A stretch of DNA of 64,000 nucleotides from Brasilonema angustatum HA4187-MV1 (GCA_019359695.1 JAHHGV010000011.1:62001-126000); one strand, 5' to 3'; shown: positions 24,397 through 33,660, counted from the stretch's first letter. The notes: generated from the letters alone by a model not told the origin. Numbers and translations are program-made.

Positions 24397-25794
24397 TTAC
24401 ACACGTTTTTTCAACTGTTCCTCAGAAACCCAAGCACCGTGGAACCCATAAGGTACACGTTGAGGAAGAATCACTCGTGCCACTGCTTCACCTGTGATAT
24501 CCTGAGCACTAACTACCACGAGTTCAGAACTTTCCTCTACGGTGTCGTAAACATAAGTCACAAGCCAGCCATCATCTTCTGCTTTTGCATTAGGACGTGG
24601 TGCAAACACAGCTTCACCACCATAACGTCCTTTTCCAAATTCATGGGTTTCGGACTTGCCACTGTTCAAGTCATACTTAATTAAACCATTGAACACAGGC
24701 ATGGAACTTTTCGCCATTTTCGCAGTGTAGCCGTATCGCGTTTTTTGCCCCAACCAATTCTCATTGACACGGGGAAATTCAGAGGGGACATCATCTAGCA
24801 TTTCTTCCCTGACTTTGCCCGTTTTCAGGTTAAATCGCCAGCGATACAAACGAGGGATATCTGCTTGTGAATCGGGTTGTGAGTCTTGCAAACCCGAGAC
24901 ATTGGTGGAATTCATCCGACAAGCAATCAAAACTACCTCATCTCCTTCCTCATAAGCGTTGAGAGTGTGGAAGATGTAGCAAGCGGGAGTCTCAAACCAT
25001 ATAATGTTACTGTTATTGCCATAACGTGGAACAATACCAAAGCGACTCGGTTTGTCGTGCTCAAACTTCAGCATAGGTTCACCGCGTTTTTGCCTTTCCA
25101 TATTAAAAGTCAGCGGCAAATCCATAAAAATTGTGTAGTCTTCAGTGATGGCAAAGTCATGCATCATCACGGCTGCTGGTATGTCAATAGGTTCCGTCTG
25201 CAAAAGTTCGCCTTGTGGTGAAACCACACTGTATTGCAGATACGGCGGTGTGAAGCCGTAACCAAAAAACATCATCTCACCCGTTACTGGATCTACTTTG
25301 GGATGAGCAGTCACGGCTGAGACAAGTTTACCATTGTAAGTATGTTCACCCAGAGTCCTTAACTCAGGAAGTTTGATAGCGTGAGGCGCACCTCCTTCCC
25401 ACAAGGCCAAAAGTTGACCTGCATGCCACACAAGAGCAGTATTAGCTGTATTCTTGCTTGGTCCGTGAGGATTGTCCATTTGTGGCGGTTCTAGTAACCC
25501 ACTCCAGACAGCTTTACCTGCTTCGTTCTCAATTTTCCATGCTTTTGTGCGCACATAGCGGTTGCGATACGCAGCTTTACCGTTAATAATTCGCACTCCA
25601 TGCAACATTCCATCCCCATCAAACCAATGGTACTCCCCAATGGGTTTCCATTGGGGATTAGGACCATTGCGCACGAACATTCCTGATAAGTCACGAGGTA
25701 GTTCACCTATGACTTTTAGGGAGTTTGTGGAAATTTCCTCGCGCACTGGCGCAAAGTTACCATCGAGAAAAGGGTTGACTTGTGTTATTGCCAT
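24397..25794 (-). CDS. Carotenoid oxygenase (RPE65/CCD family)
   Basis: 465 aa from ATG 25794 (MAITQVNPFLDGNFAPVREE); a more upstream start adds only six residues and lacks a better ribosome site. This non-heme iron dioxygenase cleaves double bonds of carotenoids or apocarotenoids. The four iron-binding histidines of the seven-bladed propeller are visible: VTAHPKVD, MHDFAIT, FHTLNAYE and the C-terminal GFHGAWV. Other family blocks are MFVRNGPNPQW and HWFDGDGMLHGV. In Nostocales such enzymes make apocarotenals or retinal; the exact substrate cannot be read from sequence. The upstream start region is followed by STRRs at 25.96 kb. Confidence 0.93.
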   Translation of the reverse strand: MAITQVNPFLDGNFAPVREEISTNSLKVIGELPRDLSGMFVRNGPNPQWKPIGEYHWFDGDGMLHGVRIINGKAAYRNRYVRTKAWKIENEAGKAVWSGLLEPPQMDNPHGPSKNTANTALVWHAGQLLALWEGGAPHAIKLPELRTLGEHTYNGKLVSAVTAHPKVDPVTGEMMFFGYGFTPPYLQYSVVSPQGELLQTEPIDIPAAVMMHDFAITEDYTIFMDLPLTFNMERQKRGEPMLKFEHDKPSRFGIVPRYGNNSNIIWFETPACYIFHTLNAYEEGDEVVLIACRMNSTNVSGLQDSQPDSQADIPRLYRWRFNLKTGKVREEMLDDVPSEFPRVNENWLGQKTRYGYTAKMAKSSMPVFNGLIKYDLNSGKSETHEFGKGRYGGEAVFAPRPNAKAEDDGWLVTYVYDTVEESSELVVVSAQDITGEAVARVILPQRVPYGFHGAWVSEEQLKKRV

Positions 25795-25959
25795 AATTCC
25801 TGTCCCAAGCACAAATAGAATATCTTATCGGCACTTCGTTATCTTAGCCATAGCCTCTAATATAGATAACAATCACAGGGACTAGAAACAGAGAATAATT
25901 TTGTAGGGATATCAGTACGAACTGGTGTGGAGACAAACAAATGACCGAATTTCAAGCCC

Positions 25960-26055
25960 CTCTTCCCCTACACCCCTACACCCTTACACCCTTACACCCC
26001 TTATTATTGACTCTTGACTAATGACTCCTAACTAGTGACTAATGACTAATGACCA
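25960..26055. repeat. STRR heptamers (CCCTACA/CCCTTACA and TGACTAA types)
   Basis: Pyrimidine-rich heptamers around CACCCCTACACCCTTACACC (25970-26000), then TGACTAA-type units (26010-26055), in the 290-bp gap between divergent genes. Confidence 0.75.
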
Positions 26056-26084
26056 ATCTAAAATCCCAACTGGTATTGTAAAGC

Positions 26085-26723
26085 ATGAGTTTAACTCTTT
26101 ATTTCCTCCGTCACGGACAGACAGAATACAGCCGTAGTAATTTTTTCTGTGGTTCGCTAGATCCAGAACTTACGACAGATGGTTTGGAGATGGCAAAAGC
26201 TTTTGCTACTGCATACAGTTCTACACCTTGGACGGCAATTTTTTGCAGTCCAATGGGACGAACCATAGCGACGGCAAAACCCTTATGTGACGCAATCGGG
26301 ATGCAACCAGAATTGCGGGATGGCTTAAAGGAAATTAACTATGGCAAATGGGAAGGCAAAACACCAGAGACGGTGAATCTGGAGTTTCATGACGATTATA
26401 TTCGCTGGTTAGCAGATCCGGCTTGGTATGCGCCGACTGAAGGGGAGATGGCGATCGCCATAGCATCTCGTGCTACCCAGGTTATTGAAGAAGTCAAGCA
26501 TCGTTACACCAGTGGCAATGTCTTAATTGTTTCCCACAAAGCAACCATTAGAATTATGCTGTGCAGTTTATTGGGAATTGATGTCGGGCGCTTTCGTTAT
26601 CGTTTGGGATGCCCTGTAGGTTCAGTAAGTATTGTAGAATTTGGCTCACATGGTCCTTTACTTAAAGCATTAGCTGACCGTATTCATCTCGATGAGCAGT
26701 TGCGTAATTTACCAGGAACTTAA
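26085..26723 (+). CDS. Histidine phosphatase family (phosphoglycerate-mutase-like) protein
   Basis: 212 aa with the RHG motif at the start (YFLRHGQTEYSR, phospho-accepting His), SPMGRTIATAKPL with the second Arg, the acid region GLKEINYGKWEGK and the distal His in LIVSHKATIRIML. This branch-2-like architecture covers phosphatases acting on phosphosugars, alpha-ribazole phosphate or phosphoserine. The substrate cannot be fixed from sequence alone, and context does not help. Start ATG 26085 is at the family position. Confidence 0.88.
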   Translation: MSLTLYFLRHGQTEYSRSNFFCGSLDPELTTDGLEMAKAFATAYSSTPWTAIFCSPMGRTIATAKPLCDAIGMQPELRDGLKEINYGKWEGKTPETVNLEFHDDYIRWLADPAWYAPTEGEMAIAIASRATQVIEEVKHRYTSGNVLIVSHKATIRIMLCSLLGIDVGRFRYRLGCPVGSVSIVEFGSHGPLLKALADRIHLDEQLRNLPGT

Positions 26724-26810
26724 CTAAAGAAAGAACTCAGAATTCAGAATTCAGCAATTCCTGAGGAATGATATATGACTCGGAAGCCAGTATTGTAGAA
26801 GAGAAAACCT

Positions 26811-27434
26811 TTGATAGATGCAGATTATTTGATTGACTTACACAGTCATACCTCTCAAGGATTAAACTACCTTTATTTATTCCGAAATCAAGAAGAAAGT
26901 GCAAAATATTTCTTACTTGAATTTGGAATTCTATTTAAAATATGTGATGAAGATGGTTTTGACAAAGCCTTTATCCAACCTTGGCTAGCCTTGGAAAATT
27001 GCTTCCAACAGCTTGGTAAAGAAATTAAGTTTGATTTGGAAGCTTGGACACTCGAACTTGGTACAGGAATGCAAATGAATCCAGTGTCAGTTGAGAAAGG
27101 TCTTCGAGGTGTGAAAAACTATTTAGCACAGAAAGGGGTTTTGCGAATTTCTGGATTTCCTGTCAAAGAAAGCGAATCTCATAACATGAATGTTAAACTC
27201 ACAAATCAAATGAGAAAGTATTATGCCTCAACAGGTGGAATGATTCAATCAAGAGTAGAGTTGGGGAGTTGCGTGAAAGCTGGAGGACGAATTTATCAAA
27301 TGTTAACTTTTAATAAAGAGGGTCAGTTACCTAGTGTGATTGATGTGAATGCAGAACAAGATGGATTTGTTTATGATATCTCAAGCAATCAGGCGGTTAA
27401 CGAAGGTGAGTTTGTGCTTGGAATTATTGAATAG
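26811..27434 (+). pseudogene. Succinylglutamate desuccinylase/aspartoacylase-family gene lacking its N-terminus
   Basis: The frame opens with TTG 26811 in the middle of the M14 AstE/AspA fold: DADYLIDLHSHTSQGLNYLY contains only the third zinc ligand (DLHS). The GxHGxE motif with the other two ligands should lie 60-80 residues earlier but a stop closes the frame only a few codons upstream. The remainder is well kept: LELGTGMQMNPVSVEKGLRG (catalytic Glu), and the C-terminal beta domain GGMIQSRVELGSCVKAGG... to GEFVLGII. At 207 aa it is about two thirds of the usual length. Most probably a 5'-truncated, inactive gene. Confidence 0.65.
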
Positions 27435-27725
27435 TGTCTTGTGACTTCAGTTTGTATTTAAAATCAGCAACTCTCTTTAAAAAGGCTAATTGATTAAAAA
27501 GGCGAATTGAAATAGTGGGCGGTGATAGACAAGTAAATTAAAATAAGATTAACTAATTATAGCGGTTTTCGTCTCAATCAGATATACAACGGGATATATA
27601 GATTTTGAAATGTAACGTCTATAGTAGATTGTACGTAAGCGAAATCAGCTATAGTAGAAATTTCAGGGTAGTTTTCTATTTGATTTGTGTTTGTACAAAA
27701 AGTTACGTCATCCAAAATCTAAAAT
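27435..27725. other. Intergenic region upstream of era
   Basis: 291 bp, AT-rich, with two similar TCTATAGTAGA / GCTATAGTAGA segments near 27618 and 27650. No gene or hairpin of note; probably the era promoter region. Confidence 0.35.
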
Positions 27726-28700
27726 ATGATCCTAGAGCCAGGGGGAAATAGTAGTCAAAATGATATCTTCTCTCTTTCAGGAGAAGTGGTAATTCCGCAG
27801 GCTCCTCCTGAATATAAATCAGGTTTTGTCGGCATTATTGGTCGTCCAAATGTCGGTAAATCTACGTTAATGAATCAATTAGTTGGACAGAAAATTGCTA
27901 TTACATCACCAGTAGCACAAACAACACGCAATCGGTTACGAGGGATTCTCACCACTCCAGAAGCGCAGATGATTTTTGTGGATACGCCAGGAATTCATAA
28001 ACCTCATCATCAATTGGGGGAAGTGCTGGTGAGAAATGCCAAACTAGCCATTGAGTCGGTAGATATGGTGTTGTTTGTGGTGGATGGATCGACGAATTGT
28101 GGGACAGGCGATCGCTATGTTGCTGATTTACTCACTCACAGCACAACACCAGTGATTTTAGGCTTAAACAAAATTGACGAACAGCCTTCAAATTTCCAGA
28201 CAATAGACAATAGTTACACCGAATTGGCAAGGGAGCATCAGTGGCAAACAAGAAAATTTTCTGCCAAAACTGCTGTCGGATTACCTGAACTGCAACAATT
28301 ATTAATTGAACACTTAGAACTAGGACCATTATATTATCCACCAGACTTAGTAACAGACCAGCCAGAACGCTTTATTATGGGCGAATTGATTCGAGAACAG
28401 ATTTTGCTTTTAACTCGTGAAGAAGTACCCCATTCAGTTGCGATCGCCATTGACTTGGTGGAAGAAACACCAGCTATTACCCGTATACTTGCGACTATAC
28501 ACGTTGAGCGCGATTCCCAAAAAGGAATTCTCATCGGTAAAGGCGGAGCAATGTTAAAAGCTATTGGTAGTGCAGCGCGCGAACAAATGCAAAAATTGAT
28601 TGCAGGAAAAGTTTACCTGGAATTGTTCGTCAAAGTGCAACCAAAATGGCGTCAGTCTCGGACACGTTTGGCAGAGTTGGGGTATCGCGTGGAAGAATGA
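27726..28700 (+). CDS. era: GTPase Era
   Basis: 324 aa. G1 GIIGRPNVGKSTLMN, G2-region TTRNRLRG, G3 VDTPGIHKPHH, G4 LNKIDE, followed by the C-terminal KH domain (RDSQKGILIGKGGAMLKAIG) that binds the 3' end of 16S rRNA. Era assists 30S subunit maturation and links it to growth control at the membrane and ribosome. The protein has a 25-residue N-terminal extension before SGFVGIIG, as in other cyanobacterial Era proteins. The response-regulator gene begins 3 bp after the stop, so the two are probably co-transcribed. Confidence 0.97.
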   Translation: MILEPGGNSSQNDIFSLSGEVVIPQAPPEYKSGFVGIIGRPNVGKSTLMNQLVGQKIAITSPVAQTTRNRLRGILTTPEAQMIFVDTPGIHKPHHQLGEVLVRNAKLAIESVDMVLFVVDGSTNCGTGDRYVADLLTHSTTPVILGLNKIDEQPSNFQTIDNSYTELAREHQWQTRKFSAKTAVGLPELQQLLIEHLELGPLYYPPDLVTDQPERFIMGELIREQILLLTREEVPHSVAIAIDLVEETPAITRILATIHVERDSQKGILIGKGGAMLKAIGSAAREQMQKLIAGKVYLELFVKVQPKWRQSRTRLAELGYRVEE

Positions 28701-28703
28701 ATA

Positions 28704-29381
28704 ATGTTTCAAAATAATACCTTGCGCTTAAATCTACCAGCTAATATTTCTGTGCTGCGCATTTTGATTGTAGAAGATGATCCAATGATGCAACTGGGAT
28801 TGGAACAGTCATTAATGGCTCATCCCCAGTTGGAAATAGTCGGACAAGCAGAAGATGGCTACTTGGGTGTGCAAGCAGCACTAAAATTAAAACCGGATTT
28901 GGTGGTGATGGATATTGGTTTACCCCGGTTGGATGGGATAGCTGCAACACAGCAAATTAAAGCAGCATTACCAGAAACTCATGTTGTGATGCTGACATCG
29001 CATCAAACAGACACAGAAATTATTGCGGCGTTGTCTAGCGGTGCAGATGCATATTGTATCAAAGGGGCGAGTGTAGAGCGACTGTTGAGTGCGATCGCCG
29101 CCGCAGTTGAAGGTGCAACCTACCTCGATCCTCAAGTTGCCAGACGAGTCATTGATAATCTCAAACCTCCTTCCCCCAGTGGAAACGCCGCAAATTTATC
29201 TGGGCGTGAGTTAGAAGTTTTGAAACTGATGGTAGAAGGATTAAGTAATCCAGAAATTGCACAAAAGCTTTATTTGAGTCCCAATACTGTCAAAACTCAT
29301 GTGCGTGGGATTATGAATAAATTATCTGTAGACGATCGCGTGCAAGCTGCAGTTGTTGCACTGCGTTCTGGGTTGGTGTGA
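28704..29381 (+). CDS. NarL/LuxR-type response regulator
   Basis: 225 aa. Receiver domain (ILIVEDDPMMQLGLEQSL; phospho-acceptor D70 in VVMDIGLPRLDG; switch Thr in VVMLTSHQT; Lys in YCIKGAS) plus a C-terminal LuxR helix-turn-helix (LSGRELEVLKLMVEGLSNPE, LSPNTVKTHV). It should bind DNA upon phosphorylation. No histidine kinase is adjacent; the partner and targets are unknown. It follows era by 3 bp, so the two genes likely share a promoter. A TGTCATTGCG-type repeat arm lies just downstream (29402-29432). Confidence 0.92.
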   Translation: MFQNNTLRLNLPANISVLRILIVEDDPMMQLGLEQSLMAHPQLEIVGQAEDGYLGVQAALKLKPDLVVMDIGLPRLDGIAATQQIKAALPETHVVMLTSHQTDTEIIAALSSGADAYCIKGASVERLLSAIAAAVEGATYLDPQVARRVIDNLKPPSPSGNAANLSGRELEVLKLMVEGLSNPEIAQKLYLSPNTVKTHVRGIMNKLSVDDRVQAAVVALRSGLV

Positions 29382-29531
29382 AAAAATATCCAACTTACGA
29401 TATGTCATTGCGAGTGGAACGAAGCAATCTCCTATTCAAGTGGACATGATATAAAATCTCGTTTCCAGGTTCCACCTGGAAATGCAGTTTCAGCGGCTCT
29501 GCCGCAAGTAAGTTATGCTTGCTTTGCAATA

Positions 29532-29837
29532 ATGATTAAAGGACAAAAAGTAAATGTAATTGTTATGCAATCTATTTTCTGGAGTGTGGAAGAAGTTGCT
29601 CTAAGAGCCAAACAGTTTTACGAAAACGATATTCGTCAACATGTTGAGTATGGCGATAATATCGGTAAGATGATTGTAATTGATGCAGAGACTGGTGAAT
29701 ATGGAATCGATCCAACTGGTGTAAAGACAGCGTTAAAGTTAAAACACCAAAAACCAAATGCTAGATTGTTTACTATACGGATTGGTTATGACGTTGCTGT
29801 AAGCTTTGGTGGCGCAATAGAGCGTATTGCCAAATGA
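29532..29837 (+). CDS. Small conserved-looking hypothetical protein
   Basis: 101 aa (or 90 from the ATG that starts MQSIFWSVEEVALRAKQFYE). It contains NIGKMIVIDAETGEYGID and ends GYDVAVSFGGAIERIAK. I recognise no family. The mixed alpha/beta composition and size are compatible with an antitoxin-like or adaptor protein of cyanobacteria, but nothing proves it. The next gene (Uma2) is convergent, 43 bp away. Confidence 0.6.
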   Translation: MIKGQKVNVIVMQSIFWSVEEVALRAKQFYENDIRQHVEYGDNIGKMIVIDAETGEYGIDPTGVKTALKLKHQKPNARLFTIRIGYDVAVSFGGAIERIAK

Positions 29838-29880
29838 TTATTAGTCCTATGATTCCATTTGATTTTTGTAAAAGATGGCG

Positions 29881-30444
29881 CTAGCCACCCATCTTCAGCC
29901 ATCCAAAAACTTGATTGACGGTTAATGTCAGTTCAATTTCTGGTAACACAGGCAATAAATCCTCTCCCATAAGTAATAAAGGCTGTTGCTCACGGAGAAA
30001 TACTAAGATACTCAAGTCATCAGGATCAATAAACCATCCGAGGCGACTACCATGTTGTAAGCAATAAAGAATATTACCAATCACTTTGTTGGGTTTTTGT
30101 TCTGGCGAGAGAATCTCAATCGTCCAATCTGGCGGTAGTTCAAAGTTATCAGGAACCTCATCATCAATCAGAAATGGTATGCGCCTCCACAGAAATATAG
30201 CCACATCCGGTACAATTGAGCGTTCCCCGAAACTACAACGTAATTCGGGAAAAGCATAGGCAATCCTCTTGTCTTCTGCAACTTGATTGACTGCTGCACA
30301 GAGTTTACCTTGCAAGCGGCTGTGTCTCCCCTTCGGCATTGGCTTTTGAATAATTTCACCGTTAATATATTCACTGGCTGGCTTGGTTTCTGGGAGCTTC
30401 AGGAACTCCTCTAGGGTAAGGGAGTGGAGAGTTGTAGCGCTCAT
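29881..30444 (-). CDS. Uma2-family putative endonuclease (DUF820)
   Basis: 187 aa, Uma2/DUF820 family: LTLEEFLKLPETKPASEYI, HSRLQGKLCAAVNQVA, then the PD-(D/E)xK-like core VPDVAIF and WTIEILSPEQ, and GSRLGWFIDPDD near the end. The fold is that of restriction endonucleases. The family is expanded in cyanobacteria, often next to mobile or repeat sequences, and its biological targets are unknown. The lysine after the second acidic residue is replaced by Gln (SPEQ), common in this family. The start ATG 30444 fits. Confidence 0.88.
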   Translation of the reverse strand: MSATTLHSLTLEEFLKLPETKPASEYINGEIIQKPMPKGRHSRLQGKLCAAVNQVAEDKRIAYAFPELRCSFGERSIVPDVAIFLWRRIPFLIDDEVPDNFELPPDWTIEILSPEQKPNKVIGNILYCLQHGSRLGWFIDPDDLSILVFLREQQPLLLMGEDLLPVLPEIELTLTVNQVFGWLKMGG

Positions 30445-30608
30445 GGCTCCTGAATCAGTACGAAGATGTGTTCTCAGTTTAGCAAAACGCAGCGGGCTAG
30501 CTCATTTGACAGGCGCGTCCTTGGCGGGTACTCCGTGCCGTAGCGGTATTGGTGTCGAGATTAATCACACTTTACCAGCAAAAAAAGTTGTGTTTTACGA
30601 ACTACACA

Positions 30609-30706
30609 ACTATACAACGTGCGATCCGAGACGATTACAGAGACAATTCTTATAAAAACTATACAACGTGCGATCCGAGACGATTACAGAGACAATTCTT
30701 ATAAAA
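30609..30706. repeat. Perfect 49-bp tandem duplication
   Basis: Two head-to-tail copies (30609-30657 and 30658-30706) beginning ACTATACAACGTGCGATCC. It is noncoding. The surrounding gap 30445-30984 also carries a GC-rich hairpin CCGCTAAC...GTTTAGCGG near 30845-30870. No other gene is seen. Confidence 0.9.
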
Positions 30707-30984
30707 AATGTGCGATCGCCCTTCATCCTAATAGCGCGTAAGTGAGTGCTATATCTAAACGCAAGTCGGTACATTGTTAATGCATCGGCTTGCCCTGAGA
30801 ACAGAATGTTACTATCAAATCAACTGGTGAGGCCACGCAGTCCCCCGCTAACCTTCGGTTTAGCGGTGGGAGAAACGCCGCTCCGGGACTGGGGACTGGG
30901 AAAATATTAATTAAAATCCTCAGTCCCCTTTCCAACATAGATTATGCTAGATTCTTAGGTATTCTTTTTAACAAGGTTTTTTTG

Positions 30985-31218
30985 ATGATGTTTCAACGCC
31001 GCCGCCTTAGTACCACCGACTCCGAGTTGAACTCATTTGAACTCATTCGGGAGTTGACAGGCCAGCTACCAAAAGAACAGGTGACACAAAGTGAAGAGTT
31101 AGAGGAGTTAGAGTTGACACCAGAAGAGATTCGAGGAATAGTTGGGGGTCATAGACAAGGGGGACGAGCCCAAGGGGGTCTAGTTCCTTGTGTATGGTGT
31201 CAGTACGGGTGCTGCTAG
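30985..31218 (+). CDS. Candidate RiPP/bacteriocin precursor with double-Gly leader and Cys-rich core
   Basis: 77 aa from ATG 30985, eight bases after AAGG; a TTG at 30982 is less likely. The N-terminal about 54 residues are a charged, helical, acidic leader (SEELEELELTPEEIRGIVGG) that ends in the classical double-glycine cleavage motif (ELx6-8 IVGG). The remainder is a short glycine-rich stretch with a second GG, followed by LVPCVWCQYGCC at the very C-terminus: four Cys in nine residues, plus Trp and Tyr. This matches the logic of precursors cut by C39-peptidase/ABC exporters, with thioether, disulfide or heterocycle chemistry at the Cys. No modifying enzyme or exporter is next door. Precursor status is inferred from design, not from homology. 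Confidence 0.6.
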   Translation: MMFQRRRLSTTDSELNSFELIRELTGQLPKEQVTQSEELEELELTPEEIRGIVGGHRQGGRAQGGLVPCVWCQYGCC

Positions 31219-31226
31219 TGATGATA

Positions 31227-31969
31227 TTACCTCATTAATGCAACTTCCGTCAAACGCTCTATTAGCTTGGATAGGATAAACTTATCTACCACAACCGCAA
31301 CCGCCACTTCGGGGCGATCCAATACCTGGCACAGATCCCAAAGTGTCAATTGACCAGGTGAAGATTTATGCTTATCTTTATTCCGCCTAATTTTATGACC
31401 AGCCAGCAGCTTACTATCCCAGTTAGACTTGCAGGCTGGTTTTGCTTTTGGTTTATGTCGTTGACAAAAGCCTCGGTACTTTTTTGCACATTCATCCAAT
31501 GTTTTACCCAGTCCTAGAAAAGCTGGATGCCACGCCCTAACGGGAAGTAAAAAGTCAAAAGTCAAAAGTCAAAAAATTATTATTAGGATCTTTCTTTACT
31601 CGTTACTGTCGTAGAAAAAGCTGCGTCGCATTTGGGCGGCTTTGGGATTGCCGTGGATATAGCGAAGAGTATTTAACGCTCGTTGTGTATCGGTGGGTAA
31701 CCGGAAAACCCATCACAGTAATACCGCTGTTCCCAGAAGTGCCCTGTACGATTCAGCATCCGGTTGAAGCACATGGCGGTGTACCAGTTGAGGAAATGCA
31801 TTATTTTAGGCAAATCTTCTGGAGTGGCTGGTTCTATCAAGTAGTGGATGTGGTTGGACATGATGCACAACGCGTAAAGTTTGAAGTTATATTTGTCCAA
31901 ACTTTTTTTGATTGCATATAAGAAGACTTCTCGGCATTCCCGTAACTCAATAGCAATTATCCCAACCAT
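31227..31969 (-). pseudogene. Decayed REP-associated tyrosine transposase (RAYT/IS200-like Y1)
   Basis: Three frames together spell a Y1 transposase. Part 1 (31969-31673): YNFKLYALCIMSNHIHYLIE contains the HUH metal motif, then GHFWEQRYY with the catalytic tyrosine region. Part 2, in another frame near 31690-31610: TDTQRALNTLRYIHGNPKAA. Part 3 (31565-31227): WHPAFLGLGKTLDECAKKYR and SPGQLTLWD. A run of AAAAGTC heptamers at 31550-31574 separates parts 2 and 3. The true N-terminus is absent, and part 1 overlaps the end of the aldo/keto reductase gene by 13 bp. The element is inactive. Confidence 0.75.
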
Positions 31970-32988
31970 TCCGGATTCTTAGCTGTACTATCAAATTGAT
32001 TCGTAGTCTTAAATAGCTCATACTGACCTTTTGCAGCAGCAGAACGAGTGCGATCAAGTAACGCCTTAACTTGTTCGTTGCTCATTGGCTTAAATGTGCG
32101 TACTGCCTCAAACGCTTGGTTTAGAATTTCCATGCTTTCAATACCTGCAATAACGGTTGAAGTTGGCAGGTTCATGGCGTAGTGAAGACATTCGATGGGT
32201 TTAACAGTATTGCTCTTGAGAATATTTTGGTCGCCCATTGATTTCATACCCAGCACACCGATTCCATTGCTCACTAGTTTGGGTAAAACTTGCTGTTCAA
32301 AACTCCTAAAATGTGCATCCATCACATTTAATGGCATCTGCACTGTATCGAAATGAAAGTTATTTTGAGCAGCAACTTCCAGCATTCTCAGGTGAACCAG
32401 AGGATCTTTGTGTCCGGTAAAGCCGATGTAGCGAATCTTGCCTGCTTTTTGAGCTTCTAGCACAGCTTCCATTGCACCACCGGGAGCAAACACGCGGTCT
32501 GCATCTTCCATGCGAATGATTTCATGATGCTGTAGCAAATCAATACGATCTGTTTGCAAACGTTTGAGAGAATCATTAATTTGCTGAGTAGCCGCCTGTT
32601 TTGTTCGACCGTCTATCTTTGTCATGAGAAACACTTTTTGACGGTAACCGTCCCGCAAAGCTTTACCCATACGGATTTCGCTTCCTCCGTTATGGTAGTC
32701 CCAACTGTTATCCATGAAATTGATACCACGATCAATGGCAGTTCGGACGAGGCGGATACCTTCTTGCTCATCTTTTGGTCGTCCAATATGGTGACCTCCT
32801 AAACCAATCAGCGATACTTTTTCTTTGGTGCGTCCCAAAATTCTGTAGATCATTTCGCCGCTTTTGGTCTGAGTAGGTCTATTTTGGGCATGTACTTGTG
32901 AGAATAACCCTTCGGTAGCTGCCAACCCTGCTGCAACCAAACCTGAGGTAGAAGCTACTTTCAATAAATCTCGTCTGCTGATATCCAT
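31957..32988 (-). CDS. Tat-exported aldo/keto reductase
   Basis: 343 aa. The N-terminus MDISRRDLLKVASTSGLVAA is a twin-arginine signal (SRRDLLK) followed by a hydrophobic stretch and a probable cut after VHA. The rest is an AKR barrel: TIDRGINFMDNSWDYHNGGS region with the catalytic Asp and Tyr, FLMTKIDGR (Lys), DLLQHHEI (His), ending in the cofactor-binding ESMEILNQAF region. Folded export with bound NADP(H) by Tat would place it in the periplasm or thylakoid lumen; the substrate is unknown. Its 3' end abuts a transposase relic. The gene is divergent from the NifU-domain gene. Confidence 0.9.
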   Translation of the reverse strand: MDISRRDLLKVASTSGLVAAGLAATEGLFSQVHAQNRPTQTKSGEMIYRILGRTKEKVSLIGLGGHHIGRPKDEQEGIRLVRTAIDRGINFMDNSWDYHNGGSEIRMGKALRDGYRQKVFLMTKIDGRTKQAATQQINDSLKRLQTDRIDLLQHHEIIRMEDADRVFAPGGAMEAVLEAQKAGKIRYIGFTGHKDPLVHLRMLEVAAQNNFHFDTVQMPLNVMDAHFRSFEQQVLPKLVSNGIGVLGMKSMGDQNILKSNTVKPIECLHYAMNLPTSTVIAGIESMEILNQAFEAVRTFKPMSNEQVKALLDRTRSAAAKGQYELFKTTNQFDSTAKNPEWLG

Positions 32989-33246
32989 AAATTTCTGTTT
33001 CTAAATAATTGTCATAATTTGTTCTCATAGAGTGACACGATACAAAATACGGTGCATCTAACTGTTGAGAGAAAACAGCACAGCAATGATACCTGGCAAT
33101 TGGTGGAGTGGTGAAGTAGAAATGTAGCAACTCAGAATTCACATCGGACTCAAGATAAAAGACAATCAGGCAATCAAGCTGGAATTGGATCTAGGATTGT
33201 CTTGACGACACTGAAAAATAAAAATTTTGGGAAGAGGTCTACAACT

Positions 33247-33477
33247 ATGGAACTTACAATGGACAATGTCGAAACCGTTTTAGATGAAATGCGTCCTTAT
33301 CTCATCTCTGATGGCGGTAATGTGGAAGTCGTAGAACTTGATGGTCCTATCGTCAAACTACGGTTGCAAGGTGCTTGTGGTTCTTGCCCCAGTTCCACTA
33401 TGACTTTGAGAATGGGAATTGAACGTCGTCTCAAAGAAATGATTCCGGAAATTGCAGAAGTGGAGCAAGTGATGTAG
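33247..33477 (+). CDS. NifU C-terminal domain (Nfu-type) iron-sulfur scaffold
   Basis: 76 aa from ATG 33247 ([20 protein letters not shown]), which has an AGAGG 10 bp upstream; the earlier start at 33202 adds unrelated residues. It is the single Nfu domain with the CxxC motif ([13 protein letters not shown]) that holds a [4Fe-4S] cluster between two monomers. The cyanobacterial NfuA/NifU-like protein is the main scaffold delivering clusters to photosystem I and other proteins. Monocistronic; the gap downstream (33478-33660) is a purine-rich then pyrimidine-rich repeat stretch. Confidence 0.93.
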   Translation: MELTMDNVETVLDEMRPYLISDGGNVEVVELDGPIVKLRLQGACGSCPSSTMTLRMGIERRLKEMIPEIAEVEQVM

Positions 33478-33660
33478 ACAATATAGGACGGGGGGATAAC
33501 AAGAGCGAGGGAAAGAAGGAGGGAAGGAGGGAGGGAGAATTTTCCCTCACCCTTCGGGTTCGCAGTCGCCTAGGTCGGGAAAGCCGTCATTCGCGCTGCC
33601 TCACTCCCTCACTCACTCACTCCCTCTATCTCCCCATCACTCTATCTACTGATCACAGGT

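Noticed and set aside
23836-24404. Several ORFs of 70-140 codons on both strands
   Set aside because: All lie in the second repeat cluster; no start context, no family features, and they overlap each other in many frames.
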